Of a DNA stretch of 64,000 nucleotides, positions 1 to 8,983 are shown one piece after another; within the stretch, counting starts at the first letter, position 1, and each line of letters starts with the position of its first letter. The stretch covers positions 1 through 64,000 of the forward strand of contig JALHNT010000030.1 in assembly GCA_022843385.1 (NCBI GenBank). The letters run 5' to 3'. The DNA comes from Anaerolineae bacterium. Its GTDB lineage: Bacteria > Chloroflexota > Anaerolineae > Aggregatilineales > Phototrophicaceae. A program made the translations under genes and the position numbers. The notes beneath the pieces were generated by a model. That model saw nothing but the letters and a program-made list of their open reading frames with translations. It did not search any database and had not been told where the DNA came from.

Positions 1-140
1 TCTCCAATCCGGCCATTGCCGAGAAGCTGGTCATTTCAGTTGGAACGGTCAAGGCACACACCAGCAGCATTTACGGGAAGCTCGGTGTGGAGAATCGGGT
101 TCAGGCTGTCAGCGAGGCCAACCGGCGCGGCCTAGTGTAA
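1..140 (+). CDS. LuxR-type response regulator/MalT-like regulator, C-terminal end only
   Basis: Frame 3 from base 3 stays open to a TAA at 138-140 and encodes 45 residues that read as the last helices of a LuxR/GerE DNA-binding domain: IAEKLVISVGTVKAHTSSIY then GKLGVENRVQAV. The SVGTVKAH recognition-helix pattern and the GV-N-R-QAV ending are typical of the family. The gene begins outside the window, so whether the upstream part is a receiver domain or a MalT-like ATPase cannot be seen. It is followed after 127 bases by the haloperoxidase-like gene on the same strand. Confidence 0.85.
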   Translation, partial: SNPAIAEKLVISVGTVKAHTSSIYGKLGVENRVQAVSEANRRGLV

Positions 141-267
141 TTCGTCGCGCTAAACCGCAAAAATAAACCCTAGAATAAACCATTGGCAGATGTTCCTGCC
201 GGCGCAATCCCCTAAAGTGAAACTATCGGCGTAGAGCCGGATTCAACTATTCCAAGGGGATTGCACC

Positions 268-1689
268 ATGTTTGAGAACGTTTCTTTCAGGTTTTTCCGA
301 TACCGGGTTCCTGGAGCCGTCATCATCACAGTGATGCTGTTGAGCTTTGGGCTATTCAATCAGGCGGTTGCCGTTCCAGCGGTCAATCTGCAAACTGAAT
401 CTGATGCAGGCACCTGGACGACCTGGGTGCTGGAGTCAGGCAGTCAATTTCGGCTCGATGCACCACCCAATGATGCTACCACGACAGCCGAGATTGCCGA
501 ATTGCTGGCGATGGTCGGCCTGCGCGATGAGGCCGCTTTACAGCAGATCGCCTACTGGAATGCCGGTCCGCCTGCCTACCGCTGGAATCAGATCGCCATC
601 AACGCTATGCTGAAGCGTGGTCTGCCAGCCAACATGGCCTTTCGCAATCTGGCGCTGCTGCATGTGGCGATCTACGATGCGACAGTGGCCGCCTGGGACA
701 GCAAATATGCCTACAATCGCCCGCGTCCCAGTGAGTTAGAGCCTGCCCTCGCGCCGGTCATTTCCAACCCACCCAATCCGTCTTATCCATCCGAATATGC
801 CGTCACCGCTGGAGCAGCCTCAGCAGTGTTGGCCTGGCTGTTCCCCGATGAAGACCAGGTGTTTGAGGACATGGCACAGGCAGCGGTGAATTCACGATTG
901 TTGGCCGGGGTTGAGTACCCCAGCGATGTCGTGTCTGGTCTAGCGCTGGGGCGGCAGGTGGCTGCGCTGGTGATCGAATACGGCAAGGCGGATGGTTCAG
1001 ACGCCAAGTGGGAAGGCAGCATCCCTACAGAACCGGGTTACTGGACGGGTGAGAATCCCGCGTTTGCGTCACAAGGCACTTGGAAGACATGGGCACTGAC
1101 TTCAGGCGATCAATTCCGCCCCCTCCCGCCGCCAGCCTACGACTCAGAGCAATTGGCCGCCGATATGGACGAAGTGCGCACCTTTGAACGAACACCAGCC
1201 AGCAATGCCATCGCCATGTTCTGGGAATTCGGCGCTGGTGGCCGCCGCATTTACTGGTTCTGGAACGATGTTGGAAATCGAGCCATTCTGGAGTCCGGAT
1301 GGAATACGCATGCTCCGCTGGCTGCGCGTGCTTATGCGTTGGTGAACATTGCCGCTGACGATTCGGCCATCGCCTGCTTTGAGGCCAAATACACGTATTG
1401 GGCGATGCGGCCTTTCCAGCTTGACCCGGAATTTAAGCCCTTGTTTACGACCCCGAATCATCCCAGCTACCCCTCCGCCCATTCCTGCATTTCTACAGCC
1501 GTTGCGACGGTCCTGGCTGACCTGTTCCCAACGAACGCTGCAGAGGTGCTGGCGCTGGCACAGGAAGCCTCGGAAGCGCGCATCTGGGGTGGTATCCATT
1601 TCCGCATTGACATCGTGGTCGGGGCGAAGCTCGGTCAGGATGTCGCTGGCGCGGTCATCGCGCACGCAAATAGCGACGGCTCCGGTTAG
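268..1689 (+). CDS. Vanadium-dependent haloperoxidase/PAP2-like protein with duplicated, half-degenerate core
   Basis: 473 aa, with a hydrophobic N-terminal segment (residues about 15-36) suggesting export or anchoring. The C-terminal half carries the vanadate/phosphate site of the PAP2/VHPO fold: K374-x6-R381-P, PSYPSAH with H405, and R438 followed by GGIH with H444. The N-terminal half repeats the pattern (K146, R153-P; PSYPSEY; SR-x3-GVEYPSD), but both histidines are replaced, by Tyr177 and Glu216. Each half opens with a GTW-x-TW segment (from residues 48 and 270). The family oxidises halides with peroxide or hydrolyses phosphate esters, and the sequence does not say which applies here. 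The ATG follows a GGGGA ribosome-binding site at 255-259. Confidence 0.8.
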   Translation: MFENVSFRFFRYRVPGAVIITVMLLSFGLFNQAVAVPAVNLQTESDAGTWTTWVLESGSQFRLDAPPNDATTTAEIAELLAMVGLRDEAALQQIAYWNAGPPAYRWNQIAINAMLKRGLPANMAFRNLALLHVAIYDATVAAWDSKYAYNRPRPSELEPALAPVISNPPNPSYPSEYAVTAGAASAVLAWLFPDEDQVFEDMAQAAVNSRLLAGVEYPSDVVSGLALGRQVAALVIEYGKADGSDAKWEGSIPTEPGYWTGENPAFASQGTWKTWALTSGDQFRPLPPPAYDSEQLAADMDEVRTFERTPASNAIAMFWEFGAGGRRIYWFWNDVGNRAILESGWNTHAPLAARAYALVNIAADDSAIACFEAKYTYWAMRPFQLDPEFKPLFTTPNHPSYPSAHSCISTAVATVLADLFPTNAAEVLALAQEASEARIWGGIHFRIDIVVGAKLGQDVAGAVIAHANSDGSG

Positions 1690-1818
1690 TCTTTGTCATG
1701 TAGGGTGCAGCCCTCTCAGTGAAGGCTGCACTCCTTACCTCTGTCCTGAATCAGCCCATGACTGTCTCCCAGCCCGACCCTTACGGTCAGATCAGACCGT
1801 GCTTAAGGCCGTCGCCCC

Positions 1819-2313
1819 ATGAGCTACTTTCTATCCCTGATCCTGATTTTAGCTGTTGTCGCCTGTTCAGGATTTGCCAGCCTGACGGCCAGCGCCGTGC
1901 TGCTGCCTCAGGCGGGAGCCTCGCCTGCCAACCCCTTCATCACCTATGCCGACATCCTCCCCGGTCAGCCGAAAAGTGCGGTTGCCGGACGCGGTTTCCT
2001 CTGTAGCAGCAATAATCGCAACTACTATGGGACGGAAGGTGATGAAGTCTGTGTGCTGGATATTGAAGGGGAATTTGCTCAGATTCAGCTAAAGCTCTCT
2101 CAAGGGGTGGTCGCATCCATCCATTTCATCGCTGCCAACGATATGATCCTCGTGGGCGATCTGATGATGTGGCTGAGAGACACCACCGTTGTCGATCAGT
2201 GTGCGGTATCCGGGTTCTCCTGGCATGAACAGCCAAGATTGATCTGGACGACTGCAAGCGACCTTTCGCCGTTTTCACCGTTATGGAAAGTGACGGTCAC
2301 CCGCACCTGCTAA
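1819..2313 (+). CDS. Secreted/lipoprotein-like hypothetical protein, paralogue A
   Basis: 164 aa with a hydrophobic leader and a VVAC lipobox-like stretch just before SGFASLTASA, so it may be a lipoprotein or a cleaved secreted protein. I do not recognise a family. A clear paralogue lies at 12740-13234 on the other strand. The two share NPFITYADILPGQPKSAV, a CS/CVL Cys pattern and an identical last 18 residues ending in WKVTVTRTC. The ribosome-binding site is weak and the start is taken as the first Met before the leader. The last 4 bases overlap the convergent tetR gene. Confidence 0.6.
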   Translation: MSYFLSLILILAVVACSGFASLTASAVLLPQAGASPANPFITYADILPGQPKSAVAGRGFLCSSNNRNYYGTEGDEVCVLDIEGEFAQIQLKLSQGVVASIHFIAANDMILVGDLMMWLRDTTVVDQCAVSGFSWHEQPRLIWTTASDLSPFSPLWKVTVTRTC

Positions 2314-2939
2314 GCTGGTGTGGCAGGCTGGCCCTGGGGCTGCGGCACCGGCAAGGGAAAGTGGTCGATGCCCACGCTGCGCAGAACGCCCCCCAGCGTC
2401 AGCCAGGTCGAGACCTGTGCCATGTAACTCGCTGGATACGGTTTGTCGTGGTCCAGCCACCAGATCGCCAGTCCGATCTGGGCGCTGGCGACATGGGCAG
2501 CGATCACCTCAAGCGGAATGAGCTGGGCCGGCGCATTCTGTCGCAGTGCCTCAGCCGCCCGTTCACTCAGATGATGGCGCAGTCGTTCCATAACCGTCTG
2601 CGTCCCCTGGCTGGAAAACAGAATGCGATAGAGGATCTCATGCGCCTCGATATGGGTGTATAAAACGCTGACCGGGGACTCGCCTCGGCGCAGCCGCTCG
2701 GCAGCCATGGGTTCTGTTTTCTGCGTCAGTTCCTCATACAACTCGTTCAGGCAGTCGGTCAGCAATTCCTGTTTATCCGCGTAGTGGCGGTAGAAGGTGA
2801 TGCGGGCCGTTTCAGCTTCGGTGGCGATGTCCTGAATCGAGACTGCGTCGTACCCCTTGCGAAGGATCAGCCGCACCAGTGCCGCTTGCAGGCTGCGCCG
2901 AGTCTTGCGCACACGGGGATCATCGGGATTGAGCGGCAT
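2310..2939 (-). CDS. TetR/AcrR family transcriptional regulator
   Basis: 209 aa. Residues about 12-60 form the TetR HTH: a helix beginning RKTRRSLQAAL, then SIQDIATEAETARITFYRHY and ADKQELL. The C-terminal helical domain, which would bind ligand, is diverged. It is transcribed away from the secreted-protein genes at 3081 and 4618. The shared intergenic region holds a near-consensus promoter whose -10 lies within an inverted repeat (3008-3046), so local repression of those genes and of itself is likely but inferred. Confidence 0.88.
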   Translation of the reverse strand: MPLNPDDPRVRKTRRSLQAALVRLILRKGYDAVSIQDIATEAETARITFYRHYADKQELLTDCLNELYEELTQKTEPMAAERLRRGESPVSVLYTHIEAHEILYRILFSSQGTQTVMERLRHHLSERAAEALRQNAPAQLIPLEVIAAHVASAQIGLAIWWLDHDKPYPASYMAQVSTWLTLGGVLRSVGIDHFPLPVPQPQGQPATPA

Positions 2940-2952
2940 AAATGATACACCT

Positions 2953-2966
2953 GTTACTTATGTAAC
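2953..2966. promoter_or_regulatory. Short inverted repeat upstream of tetR
   Basis: GTTAC-ttat-GTAAC is a perfect 5-bp-arm inverted repeat lying 14 bases upstream of the tetR start codon. GATACAC words occur near it (2944-2950) and again at 3011-3017 and 3029-3035. It could be an autoregulatory operator; the role is inferred from position only. Confidence 0.35.
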
Positions 2967-2985
2967 GCCGTGCGCCAATCGTTGA

Positions 2986-3013
2986 TTGACAACGCTCTGT
3001 CATTCCTTATGAT
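2986..3013 (+). promoter_or_regulatory. Sigma70-type promoter for the 3081 gene
   Basis: TTGACA at 2986-2991, a 16-bp spacer, and TATGAT at 3008-3013. This is one of the two best housekeeping-type promoters seen in the window. It points towards the gene starting at 3081, which has the ribosome-binding site AGGAGG at 3066-3071. Confidence 0.65.
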
Positions 3014-3046
3014 ACACATTGTCACACAGATACACAGTGTACCATA
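3008..3046. promoter_or_regulatory. Candidate TetR operator overlapping the -10 box
   Basis: TATGATACAC (3008-3017) and GTGTACCATA (3037-3046) are inverted arms matching at 9 of 10 positions, separated by 19 bases. The left arm contains the -10 box of the promoter for the 3081 gene. The site lies between the divergent tetR gene and its probable target. The wide spacing is large for one TetR dimer, so two half-operators or a looped or double site is possible. Confidence 0.45.
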
Positions 3047-3080
3047 AATCTGGCAATTTCCCACAGGAGGAGAACAACGG

Positions 3081-4547
3081 ATGCGAATGACGATAGCGCT
3101 GCTGGTATGTCTTGTGATGTTCATGGGCGCGGCTGCCCAGGCTGATGCGCCCACCCTGCTCTCGGCCTACTTCGGCCTGGATAACGCCCTGCCGCGACAG
3201 GCCAACATCGCCCTGTGCCGGGGGGCAGGGGGGCAGGACGGCATGCCAGTCATCTTTTCCAGCGAGATTGAAGCGGAGAGCCTTCAACCTGAAGATTTTG
3301 CCGTCATCACCGAGTCCGGCGTGGTCAATACCCCGCGCTGTGTCACGCTGAGTCCAGCGCTGGACAGCGGCGAACTTCGGACAGCGCTGCTGATCGGTGA
3401 ACTGGGCGACGCGGAAACGGATCCGCCGGCGCGGGTCGAGATCGTCGGGGTTATTCTGGGCATGGATGGCCGCAGCTTTCAGGGCGCAAGCGTGGTCGTG
3501 ACGCCGCTATCTGCCGGGCCAGGGCTGATCGTGGCGGAGAGCGTGCCACCCTCGCAGTGGACGCTGGATCGCGAATCCGGTCAGCAGCAGGGCGATGGCT
3601 GCCCCTCTGCCGGGACAATGCAGATCGTTCGTGTCACCTGGGCCGGTGGTGTCAGCAATGCCCAGGGTGATGAAGCCGGTGACCCGGAACGGGCGCTGTA
3701 TCGGGTGAGTCTGCGGCTGGCAGATGGAACCGAGACGAACGTCACACCCTTCGCGCTGGCCGATCTGGGCGATGGCGACAACAATCATCTGCTGTGCCTG
3801 GATCAGCGTGGGACACCACTCACGGTTTCGTTCCCGGCCGGCCATCTGCTCGACCCCAACCGCGATGCGCTCAACCCGGCGAGCAGTCTCGCCGTCCAGG
3901 TCTATCCTGACAGCGCCCCCGCCCCAACGCGCAATGTCCGCTACTGTGAGGTGGTCAGTACCTACCGGCGTGGCCTGACGCTGCGCACCGAGATCTGGAA
4001 CACGCTCGGCCTGAATGACTGTCCGGCTGAAGAATGGGAGGCTCTGGATGCCGCGGCTCTACAGTCTGAACTGGGAGCGGTCAATGTGCGGCTTAATGGC
4101 CCGCGCTACTGGGTGCTGGATGAGATCACCGCGGTCGGTGGGTTGACTGCAGCGGGAGACGAGACCACCTTCGGCACGATTGGGATGCGGCTGCGGGCCG
4201 TGCTGGAGACCCGAATCGGCGGTGATCTGGTTGGCGATCACCTCTACACGCCGAATACAGTGCAACGGGACACCCGTTATGTTTTCTATGCCGGCGACTA
4301 CATCTACACCCTGACCGACCCGGACGGTCAAATCTATGTCATGCAGTCCTATGCCCAGATCATTGACCCGGCGCTGACCATCGACGATCTGCTGACCCTG
4401 GGTGACCGGCTCGACCTACCTGACGGCTGGATGTATGCGCCCATTCGGCTGGAGCGCGACCTGATCCTGCTCTCTGGTGGGCAGGCGACGATTGTGCAGG
4501 ATGACTTCTTCAACACCTACCAGATGGCGCGCCAACCGCTGTCCTGA
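3081..4547 (+). CDS. Secreted hypothetical protein with conserved C-terminal module
   Basis: 488 aa with a typical signal peptide (cleavage near AQA-DAP, residue about 22). The N-terminal 300 residues look like beta-rich extracellular domains and are not recognised. From about residue 310 a distinct module begins (LNDCPAEEWEALD, NGPRYWVLDEI, then YTLTDPDGQIYVMQSYAQI and LPDGW). I know this pattern from conserved proteins of unknown function in several phyla. Its end resembles the C-terminal third of the next gene. The ribosome-binding site AGGAGG lies 9 bases upstream of the ATG. The gene is probably controlled by the divergent TetR protein. Confidence 0.65.
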   Translation: MRMTIALLVCLVMFMGAAAQADAPTLLSAYFGLDNALPRQANIALCRGAGGQDGMPVIFSSEIEAESLQPEDFAVITESGVVNTPRCVTLSPALDSGELRTALLIGELGDAETDPPARVEIVGVILGMDGRSFQGASVVVTPLSAGPGLIVAESVPPSQWTLDRESGQQQGDGCPSAGTMQIVRVTWAGGVSNAQGDEAGDPERALYRVSLRLADGTETNVTPFALADLGDGDNNHLLCLDQRGTPLTVSFPAGHLLDPNRDALNPASSLAVQVYPDSAPAPTRNVRYCEVVSTYRRGLTLRTEIWNTLGLNDCPAEEWEALDAAALQSELGAVNVRLNGPRYWVLDEITAVGGLTAAGDETTFGTIGMRLRAVLETRIGGDLVGDHLYTPNTVQRDTRYVFYAGDYIYTLTDPDGQIYVMQSYAQIIDPALTIDDLLTLGDRLDLPDGWMYAPIRLERDLILLSGGQATIVQDDFFNTYQMARQPLS

Positions 4548-4617
4548 TCACTCGAAACCGGGGCGCGGAGTGCTGCGCCCCAACCGATGCCTCTAACCGG
4601 GCAGAAAGCATCAAAGC

Positions 4618-5424
4618 ATGTCTCGTAAACAACGCGTGATCGCTGGCAGTGTGGCGCTCATCGTCCTGATCGGCGCAGTCGGGCTTGTCGTCTATTCGCA
4701 ATATCAGTCGCTGATTGCCCCCAAGACGCTGGCGATCAGCTTCGCCACCGTTCAGACAACAATGCCGGAGGGCGCGAGCTGTGCCGGTGGCAGCAGCGAA
4801 AGCACCGGCATCGCTAAAGAGATTCTCAACCTGGAGACCGATGACATCTTTGTCGCCGGCGGGCCAAACCCGATGCCGGATGATGTCTGGCAAAACGCCA
4901 GCTTTCGCCTGCCGATTCTGAAGAACTCAACCCGTAATCTGCTGTTCAATGGTTCGTGTTTCTTTCGCTCGCCCGACGCGCCGGCAACTTGCAGCGGCAA
5001 CGACTGCTTCACCATCGAGACAATTTTCGACTATACCTGGTTGAAGCTGACAACTGTAGCCGGTAACGACTGCTTCCCCGATGCGGCGGGCTGTCGCCTG
5101 GATGTGGTCGATCCGGGATACGTCAGCATCAACAGCATCGCCAAGTGTCACCGCATGGTCTACGAGGGGCCGATAATCTATGAACTGGCCGACGACCGGG
5201 GCAACCGTTTTGTCATGCACGCCACCGCCACTGGCATCCCGGATGTGACCGGACCAACGTTACCAACCGGCTGGACGCTGACCGAGCGAACGATCAGTGA
5301 ACCGCTGGTACTGCTGCCATTCGGTGGCGGTGACGCCTGTTACTACAATGTGGTGCGCGATAATCAGGTGCAGAGTTATCATCAGTATGTTTTCGACGGC
5401 GAGAGTTATCCACCAGCTTCATGA
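4618..5424 (+). CDS. Membrane-anchored hypothetical protein sharing the C-terminal module of its neighbour
   Basis: 268 aa with one N-terminal transmembrane or signal segment (residues 8-28) and an extracytoplasmic Cys-rich body (GASCAGG, NGSCFF, ATCSGNDC, NDCFPDAAGC). Residues about 183-245 (YELADDRGNRFVMHA, LPTGWTLTERTI, then NVVRDNQVQSYHQ) mirror the end of the upstream protein (YTLTDPDGQIYVMQS, LPDGW, DDFFNTYQ), so the two are likely related and co-expressed. Start codon ATG; the function is unknown. It overlaps the convergent Nudix gene by 6 bases. Confidence 0.6.
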   Translation: MSRKQRVIAGSVALIVLIGAVGLVVYSQYQSLIAPKTLAISFATVQTTMPEGASCAGGSSESTGIAKEILNLETDDIFVAGGPNPMPDDVWQNASFRLPILKNSTRNLLFNGSCFFRSPDAPATCSGNDCFTIETIFDYTWLKLTTVAGNDCFPDAAGCRLDVVDPGYVSINSIAKCHRMVYEGPIIYELADDRGNRFVMHATATGIPDVTGPTLPTGWTLTERTISEPLVLLPFGGGDACYYNVVRDNQVQSYHQYVFDGESYPPAS

Positions 5425-5853
5425 AGCCGGCGTGACGTAAGCCCGGTACAATCCCAGGTCGTGCCGGGTGACCTGCGTCAGATCATCGGGTATCTCGTCC
5501 AGGGCGAACCAGCCAATCGCCGAGCATTTCTCCGGTTCGCGGATGGTCGGGATGCCGTCGATGATGCGGCAGATATAGGATGGCGACACCCAGTGCTGAC
5601 CCTCGTTGGGCAGGATATGGTCGGTCACCGTCAGCATCTCGCCCGGTTCAATAGTGATGCCATATTCCTCGCGGATCTCGCGCACCAGCGCCTCGCGCAG
5701 CCGCTCCCCGAACTCCACCGCCCCGCCGGGGAACTCCCACAGGCCGCGCTCGTTCTGAGCCTTTGGCCCACGCTGCGCCAGAAACAACTGTCCGGCTGCA
5801 TCGACAATGATCGCGCCGACGCCAACGCCGATATAATCCACCCCTCGCCGCAT
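5419..5853 (-). CDS. Nudix hydrolase (MutT-like)
   Basis: 144 aa. A complete Nudix box spans residues 44-66: G44-x5-E50-x7-R58-E59-I-x-E62-E63-x-G65. The glutamates bind the metal that hydrolyses a nucleoside diphosphate-linked substrate. The short length and the RGLWEFPGG lead-in resemble MutT/8-oxo-dGTPase-like members, but the substrate cannot be assigned from sequence. It is convergent with the gene at 4618. Confidence 0.88.
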   Translation of the reverse strand: MRRGVDYIGVGVGAIIVDAAGQLFLAQRGPKAQNERGLWEFPGGAVEFGERLREALVREIREEYGITIEPGEMLTVTDHILPNEGQHWVSPSYICRIIDGIPTIREPEKCSAIGWFALDEIPDDLTQVTRHDLGLYRAYVTPAS

Positions 5854-5899
5854 ATCCGACCTTACTCCGATGGCTACAGAACCGGCACCCTATGCACGC

Positions 5900-6649
5900 T
5901 CAGCTCAACCTGACCAGGATAGCTGATATTAGGATCAGAATAATCAGACCAAAATAGACCGAGCGTACCGCCCATTGCTGCCGCTGGCGGCGGGGGTAGT
6001 CAGCGCCCATAGCAAACACGACCAACGGAAATGCGAAACGGTGCAACTGGCGCAGGAACCCAGAAAACAGCAGCAGCAGGAACAGACCGATGGTCAGCGT
6101 GATGATGTATTGCAGGAATTGTCCCACCATAATAGGCAGCGACGTTTCAGTGACAATGATGGCGATGCGTTCGAAATCAGTCAGGCTGATGAGTGAGAGC
6201 CAGATTAGCCAGATCAGGCTGGCGACGCCGACCGGATTAAGCCGGCTCACAAAAGTGTACAGCGAAGAGGCTTTCAATGGGGACAGTGCAGCGAGGATAC
6301 GCGCGGTCCGTTGTTCGACGTCGTTCGGATCAGTTCCAGCCACCACCAGATGCAGAGTCGGGTCGTTGAACCCGGCTGGTGTTTCCAGTGACAGGCTGAA
6401 GGCGTGATGAGCATTAGTTGTGGAATCAGCCGCGCGAAGTGCCACGCGCAGCAGGTGACGGGCTCGCTCATTGGCAGCTACCAACACATCAGCCAGCGAA
6501 GAGCTCATCCACACCAGGTTATCAGATGACCGGGTTTCCAGTTCCAGTTCAGCGGATGGTTCACGGCAGACGTCAATGAGATGCTGGAGCCCATCAGCGG
6601 TGACGAACCATACGCCTCGTTCATTGAGTTCCTTGCGCAAGCGGATCAC
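5900..6649 (-). CDS. Hypothetical membrane protein
   Basis: 249 aa, unrecognised. The first 130 residues are soluble, with an alternating helical pattern. The C-terminal part has three to four transmembrane helices (VASLIWLIWLSLISL; then ITLTIGLFLLLLFSGFL; then VYFGLIILILISAILV). A short basic segment, DYPRRQRQQ, lies before the last helix. It has the look of a soluble sensory or effector-associated domain carried on a membrane anchor, but no motif supports a named function. Confidence 0.55.
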   Translation of the reverse strand: MIRLRKELNERGVWFVTADGLQHLIDVCREPSAELELETRSSDNLVWMSSSLADVLVAANERARHLLRVALRAADSTTNAHHAFSLSLETPAGFNDPTLHLVVAGTDPNDVEQRTARILAALSPLKASSLYTFVSRLNPVGVASLIWLIWLSLISLTDFERIAIIVTETSLPIMVGQFLQYIITLTIGLFLLLLFSGFLRQLHRFAFPLVVFAMGADYPRRQRQQWAVRSVYFGLIILILISAILVRLS

Positions 6650-6965
6650 ACGAACCTCCTGTCTTAGCTGTCGCGTTTCACCGACTGCGGATTATAACGC
6701 GAAAGTCAAATGGAGGTGTAATCTTAATAATTACCGAGTGATTATTGTTGCGAAAGATCATCACGCATGAGCAGAAAAGCATATCTGGATGATATGTGGC
6801 AGCCATCCGCGCCAGCACCACCCGCAAAATCGGACATCCCATCATCAAGCGATACTCGATGATGTCGTCCTCAATGCGTTTTCAGAGGCGCTCCTGTAGA
6901 TTCACAGGAGCGCGTACCCGTCAATAACCTCGGAATTTCGCATGCTCAGATAGACGACAGTGCGC
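6650..6965. other. Intergenic stretch with a perfect hairpin
   Basis: No coding region is supported here. A perfect 10-bp stem (GCGCTCCTGT at 6888-6897, ACAGGAGCGC at 6904-6913, 6-base loop) lies just past the typA stop codon. It has no T-run on the minus strand, so it could be a factor-assisted terminator or mRNA-end stabiliser for typA. Nothing else was recognised. Confidence 0.45.
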
Positions 6966-8816
6966 TTACACCCCCGCCATCATCTTCTCGCGGCGCTTGC
7001 GTTCCTTCAGTCGTTCTTCGGTATCGAGGATGCGTTTGCGCAGGCGCAGATTGAGCGGCGTCACTTCCAGCAGCTCGTCCTCGGCCATGAACTCGATCCA
7101 ATCATCCAGACTCATGTCGCGCGGTGTGTTCAGCCCGGATGTGGTTTCGCTGGGCTTGGCGCGGAAGTTGGTCAGGTTCTTTTCCTTGACCACATTCAGA
7201 TCGAGGTCGCCGGGGCGGATATGTTCGCCAACCACCATGCCCTGATAGACATCCACGCCGGGGGCGATGAAGAACGTCCCGCGCGCCTGCACATTGACCA
7301 TGGCATAAGCGGTTGATGTGCCGGTCTCCATCGCCACCAGGCTGCCGAACTGCCGCCCGCTGATCTCGCCAGTCAGCGGTTCGTAGCTGTGGTGCAGGCT
7401 GTGCACCTGCCCCATGCCGCTGCTGGCGCGCAGGAAGTTGGGGCGGAAGCCGAGCATCCCGCGCGTCGGGACGAGATAGGTCAGGTAAGTCGTGCCATTC
7501 TCACTGCGCATATCGGTCATTGTGCCGCGCCGGTTGCCCAGCATTTCAACCACCGTACCGACCATCGTATCGGCGATTTCGATATGCACTTCTTCGACCG
7601 GTTCCAGCATCTCTTCGGTTTCCGGGTCCTGATGATAGATGACTTCCGGCTTGCTGACTTCGAACTCATAACCTTCACGGCGCATGGTCTCGATCAGAAT
7701 GCCCAGGTGCAGCTCACCGCGTCCGCTGACGACGAACTTATCCGCCGACTCGCCATCCTGCACCCGCAGCGCCACATTGCTGCGCGTCTCGTTGTACAGC
7801 CGTTCACGCAGCCGTCGGGAGGTTCCCCAGCCAGTCTTGCCTTCACGCCCGGCCAGGGTAGAGGTATTGACGCCGAAGGTCATCCGCACCGTCGGCTCTT
7901 CCACGCTGATCGCAGGCAGCCCCTCGGTCACACTCGGATCGGCAATCGTATCGCTGATGCCCAGGTCATCGAAGCCGGCGAAGGCGATGATGTCACCGGC
8001 GCTGGCCTCGTCCACATCGACTTTGTGCAGATTATGGAAGGTAAACAGGTGATCGAGCCGGGCGTTGTTGCGTTCACCTTTGGTCGAGATGCGCACCACC
8101 GGCATTCCCTTGCGCACCCGACCGGTCATCAGCCGCCCGATGCCGATCTGTCCCTTATAATTGTCATATTCCAGCGTCGTCACCAGCAGCCGCGCCGGCT
8201 CATCCAGCTCGACTTTGGGCGCTGGTACTTCCTTGATGATTGTCTCGAACAGCGGCGTCAGGTCGCTTTGCAATCCCGCCGGTGTGTAACCGGCCTTGCC
8301 GACCAGCCCAACGGCGTACACCACCGGGAACTCCGCCTGCCAGTCCTGTGCCCCCAGTTCGATGAACAGATCGAAGGTTTCGTTGAGCGCTTCGTCCGGA
8401 CGGGCGAACGGACGATCCACCTTGTTGATGACCACGATCACGCGCAGTCCCAAACCGAGCGCCTTGCGCAGCACGAAGCGCGTCTGTGGCATTGGCCCTT
8501 CCACCGCATCGATCAACAGCAGCGCGCCATCGACCATGTTCAGGACGCGCTCGACCTCGCCGCCAAAATCGGCGTGACCAGGGGTATCGACGATGTTGAT
8601 CTTGGTGTCGCGCCAGGTGACCGCCGTATTCTTCGCCAGGATGGTAATGCCGCGTTCGCGCTCCAGATCATTCGAGTCCATAATGCGCTCAGTGATGGTG
8701 GCGCTTTCGCGGAAAACTTTGGCCTGCTTCAGCATGCCATCCACCAGCGTGGTCTTGCCATGATCGACGTGGGCGATGATGGCGATATTGCGCAAATCGT
8801 TGCGTACTTCAGTCAC
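6966..8816 (-). CDS. typA: Translational GTPase TypA/BipA
   Basis: 616 aa, full length for the family. The GTPase domain shows G1 AHVDHGKT (residues 15-22), the switch I/G2 region RERGIT, G3 DTPGHADFGGEVERV and G4 NKVDRP. These are followed by the EF-G-like domains II, III and V and the BipA-specific C-terminal region (LNTPRDMSLDDWIEFM, then LEVTPLNLRLRKRILDTEERLKERKR). TypA is a ribosome-associated GTPase that acts in 50S assembly and stress adaptation. The gene stands alone, divergent from the histidine kinase gene. Confidence 0.97.
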   Translation of the reverse strand: MTEVRNDLRNIAIIAHVDHGKTTLVDGMLKQAKVFRESATITERIMDSNDLERERGITILAKNTAVTWRDTKINIVDTPGHADFGGEVERVLNMVDGALLLIDAVEGPMPQTRFVLRKALGLGLRVIVVINKVDRPFARPDEALNETFDLFIELGAQDWQAEFPVVYAVGLVGKAGYTPAGLQSDLTPLFETIIKEVPAPKVELDEPARLLVTTLEYDNYKGQIGIGRLMTGRVRKGMPVVRISTKGERNNARLDHLFTFHNLHKVDVDEASAGDIIAFAGFDDLGISDTIADPSVTEGLPAISVEEPTVRMTFGVNTSTLAGREGKTGWGTSRRLRERLYNETRSNVALRVQDGESADKFVVSGRGELHLGILIETMRREGYEFEVSKPEVIYHQDPETEEMLEPVEEVHIEIADTMVGTVVEMLGNRRGTMTDMRSENGTTYLTYLVPTRGMLGFRPNFLRASSGMGQVHSLHHSYEPLTGEISGRQFGSLVAMETGTSTAYAMVNVQARGTFFIAPGVDVYQGMVVGEHIRPGDLDLNVVKEKNLTNFRAKPSETTSGLNTPRDMSLDDWIEFMAEDELLEVTPLNLRLRKRILDTEERLKERKRREKMMAGV

Positions 8817-8983
8817 AGGTTATTCCTATTCCGTATTGCGAACTTTCATGTTCTCATTGTAGCAGACGATTGTTAAGGAAAATACGGTTTGGCGCGTTTC
8901 ACAAAGATTGCGGAATCTTTTCATGAAACTTATGTTACGAAGTGTTAAAATCAGATCAAGGTTGTCGATTTACCGGTAAACAC

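Noticed and set aside
7389..8876. A 495-codon open frame on the plus strand
   Set aside because: It is antisense to typA over its whole length, is His/Gln/Arg-rich like a shadow frame, and has no ribosome-binding site or family pattern.
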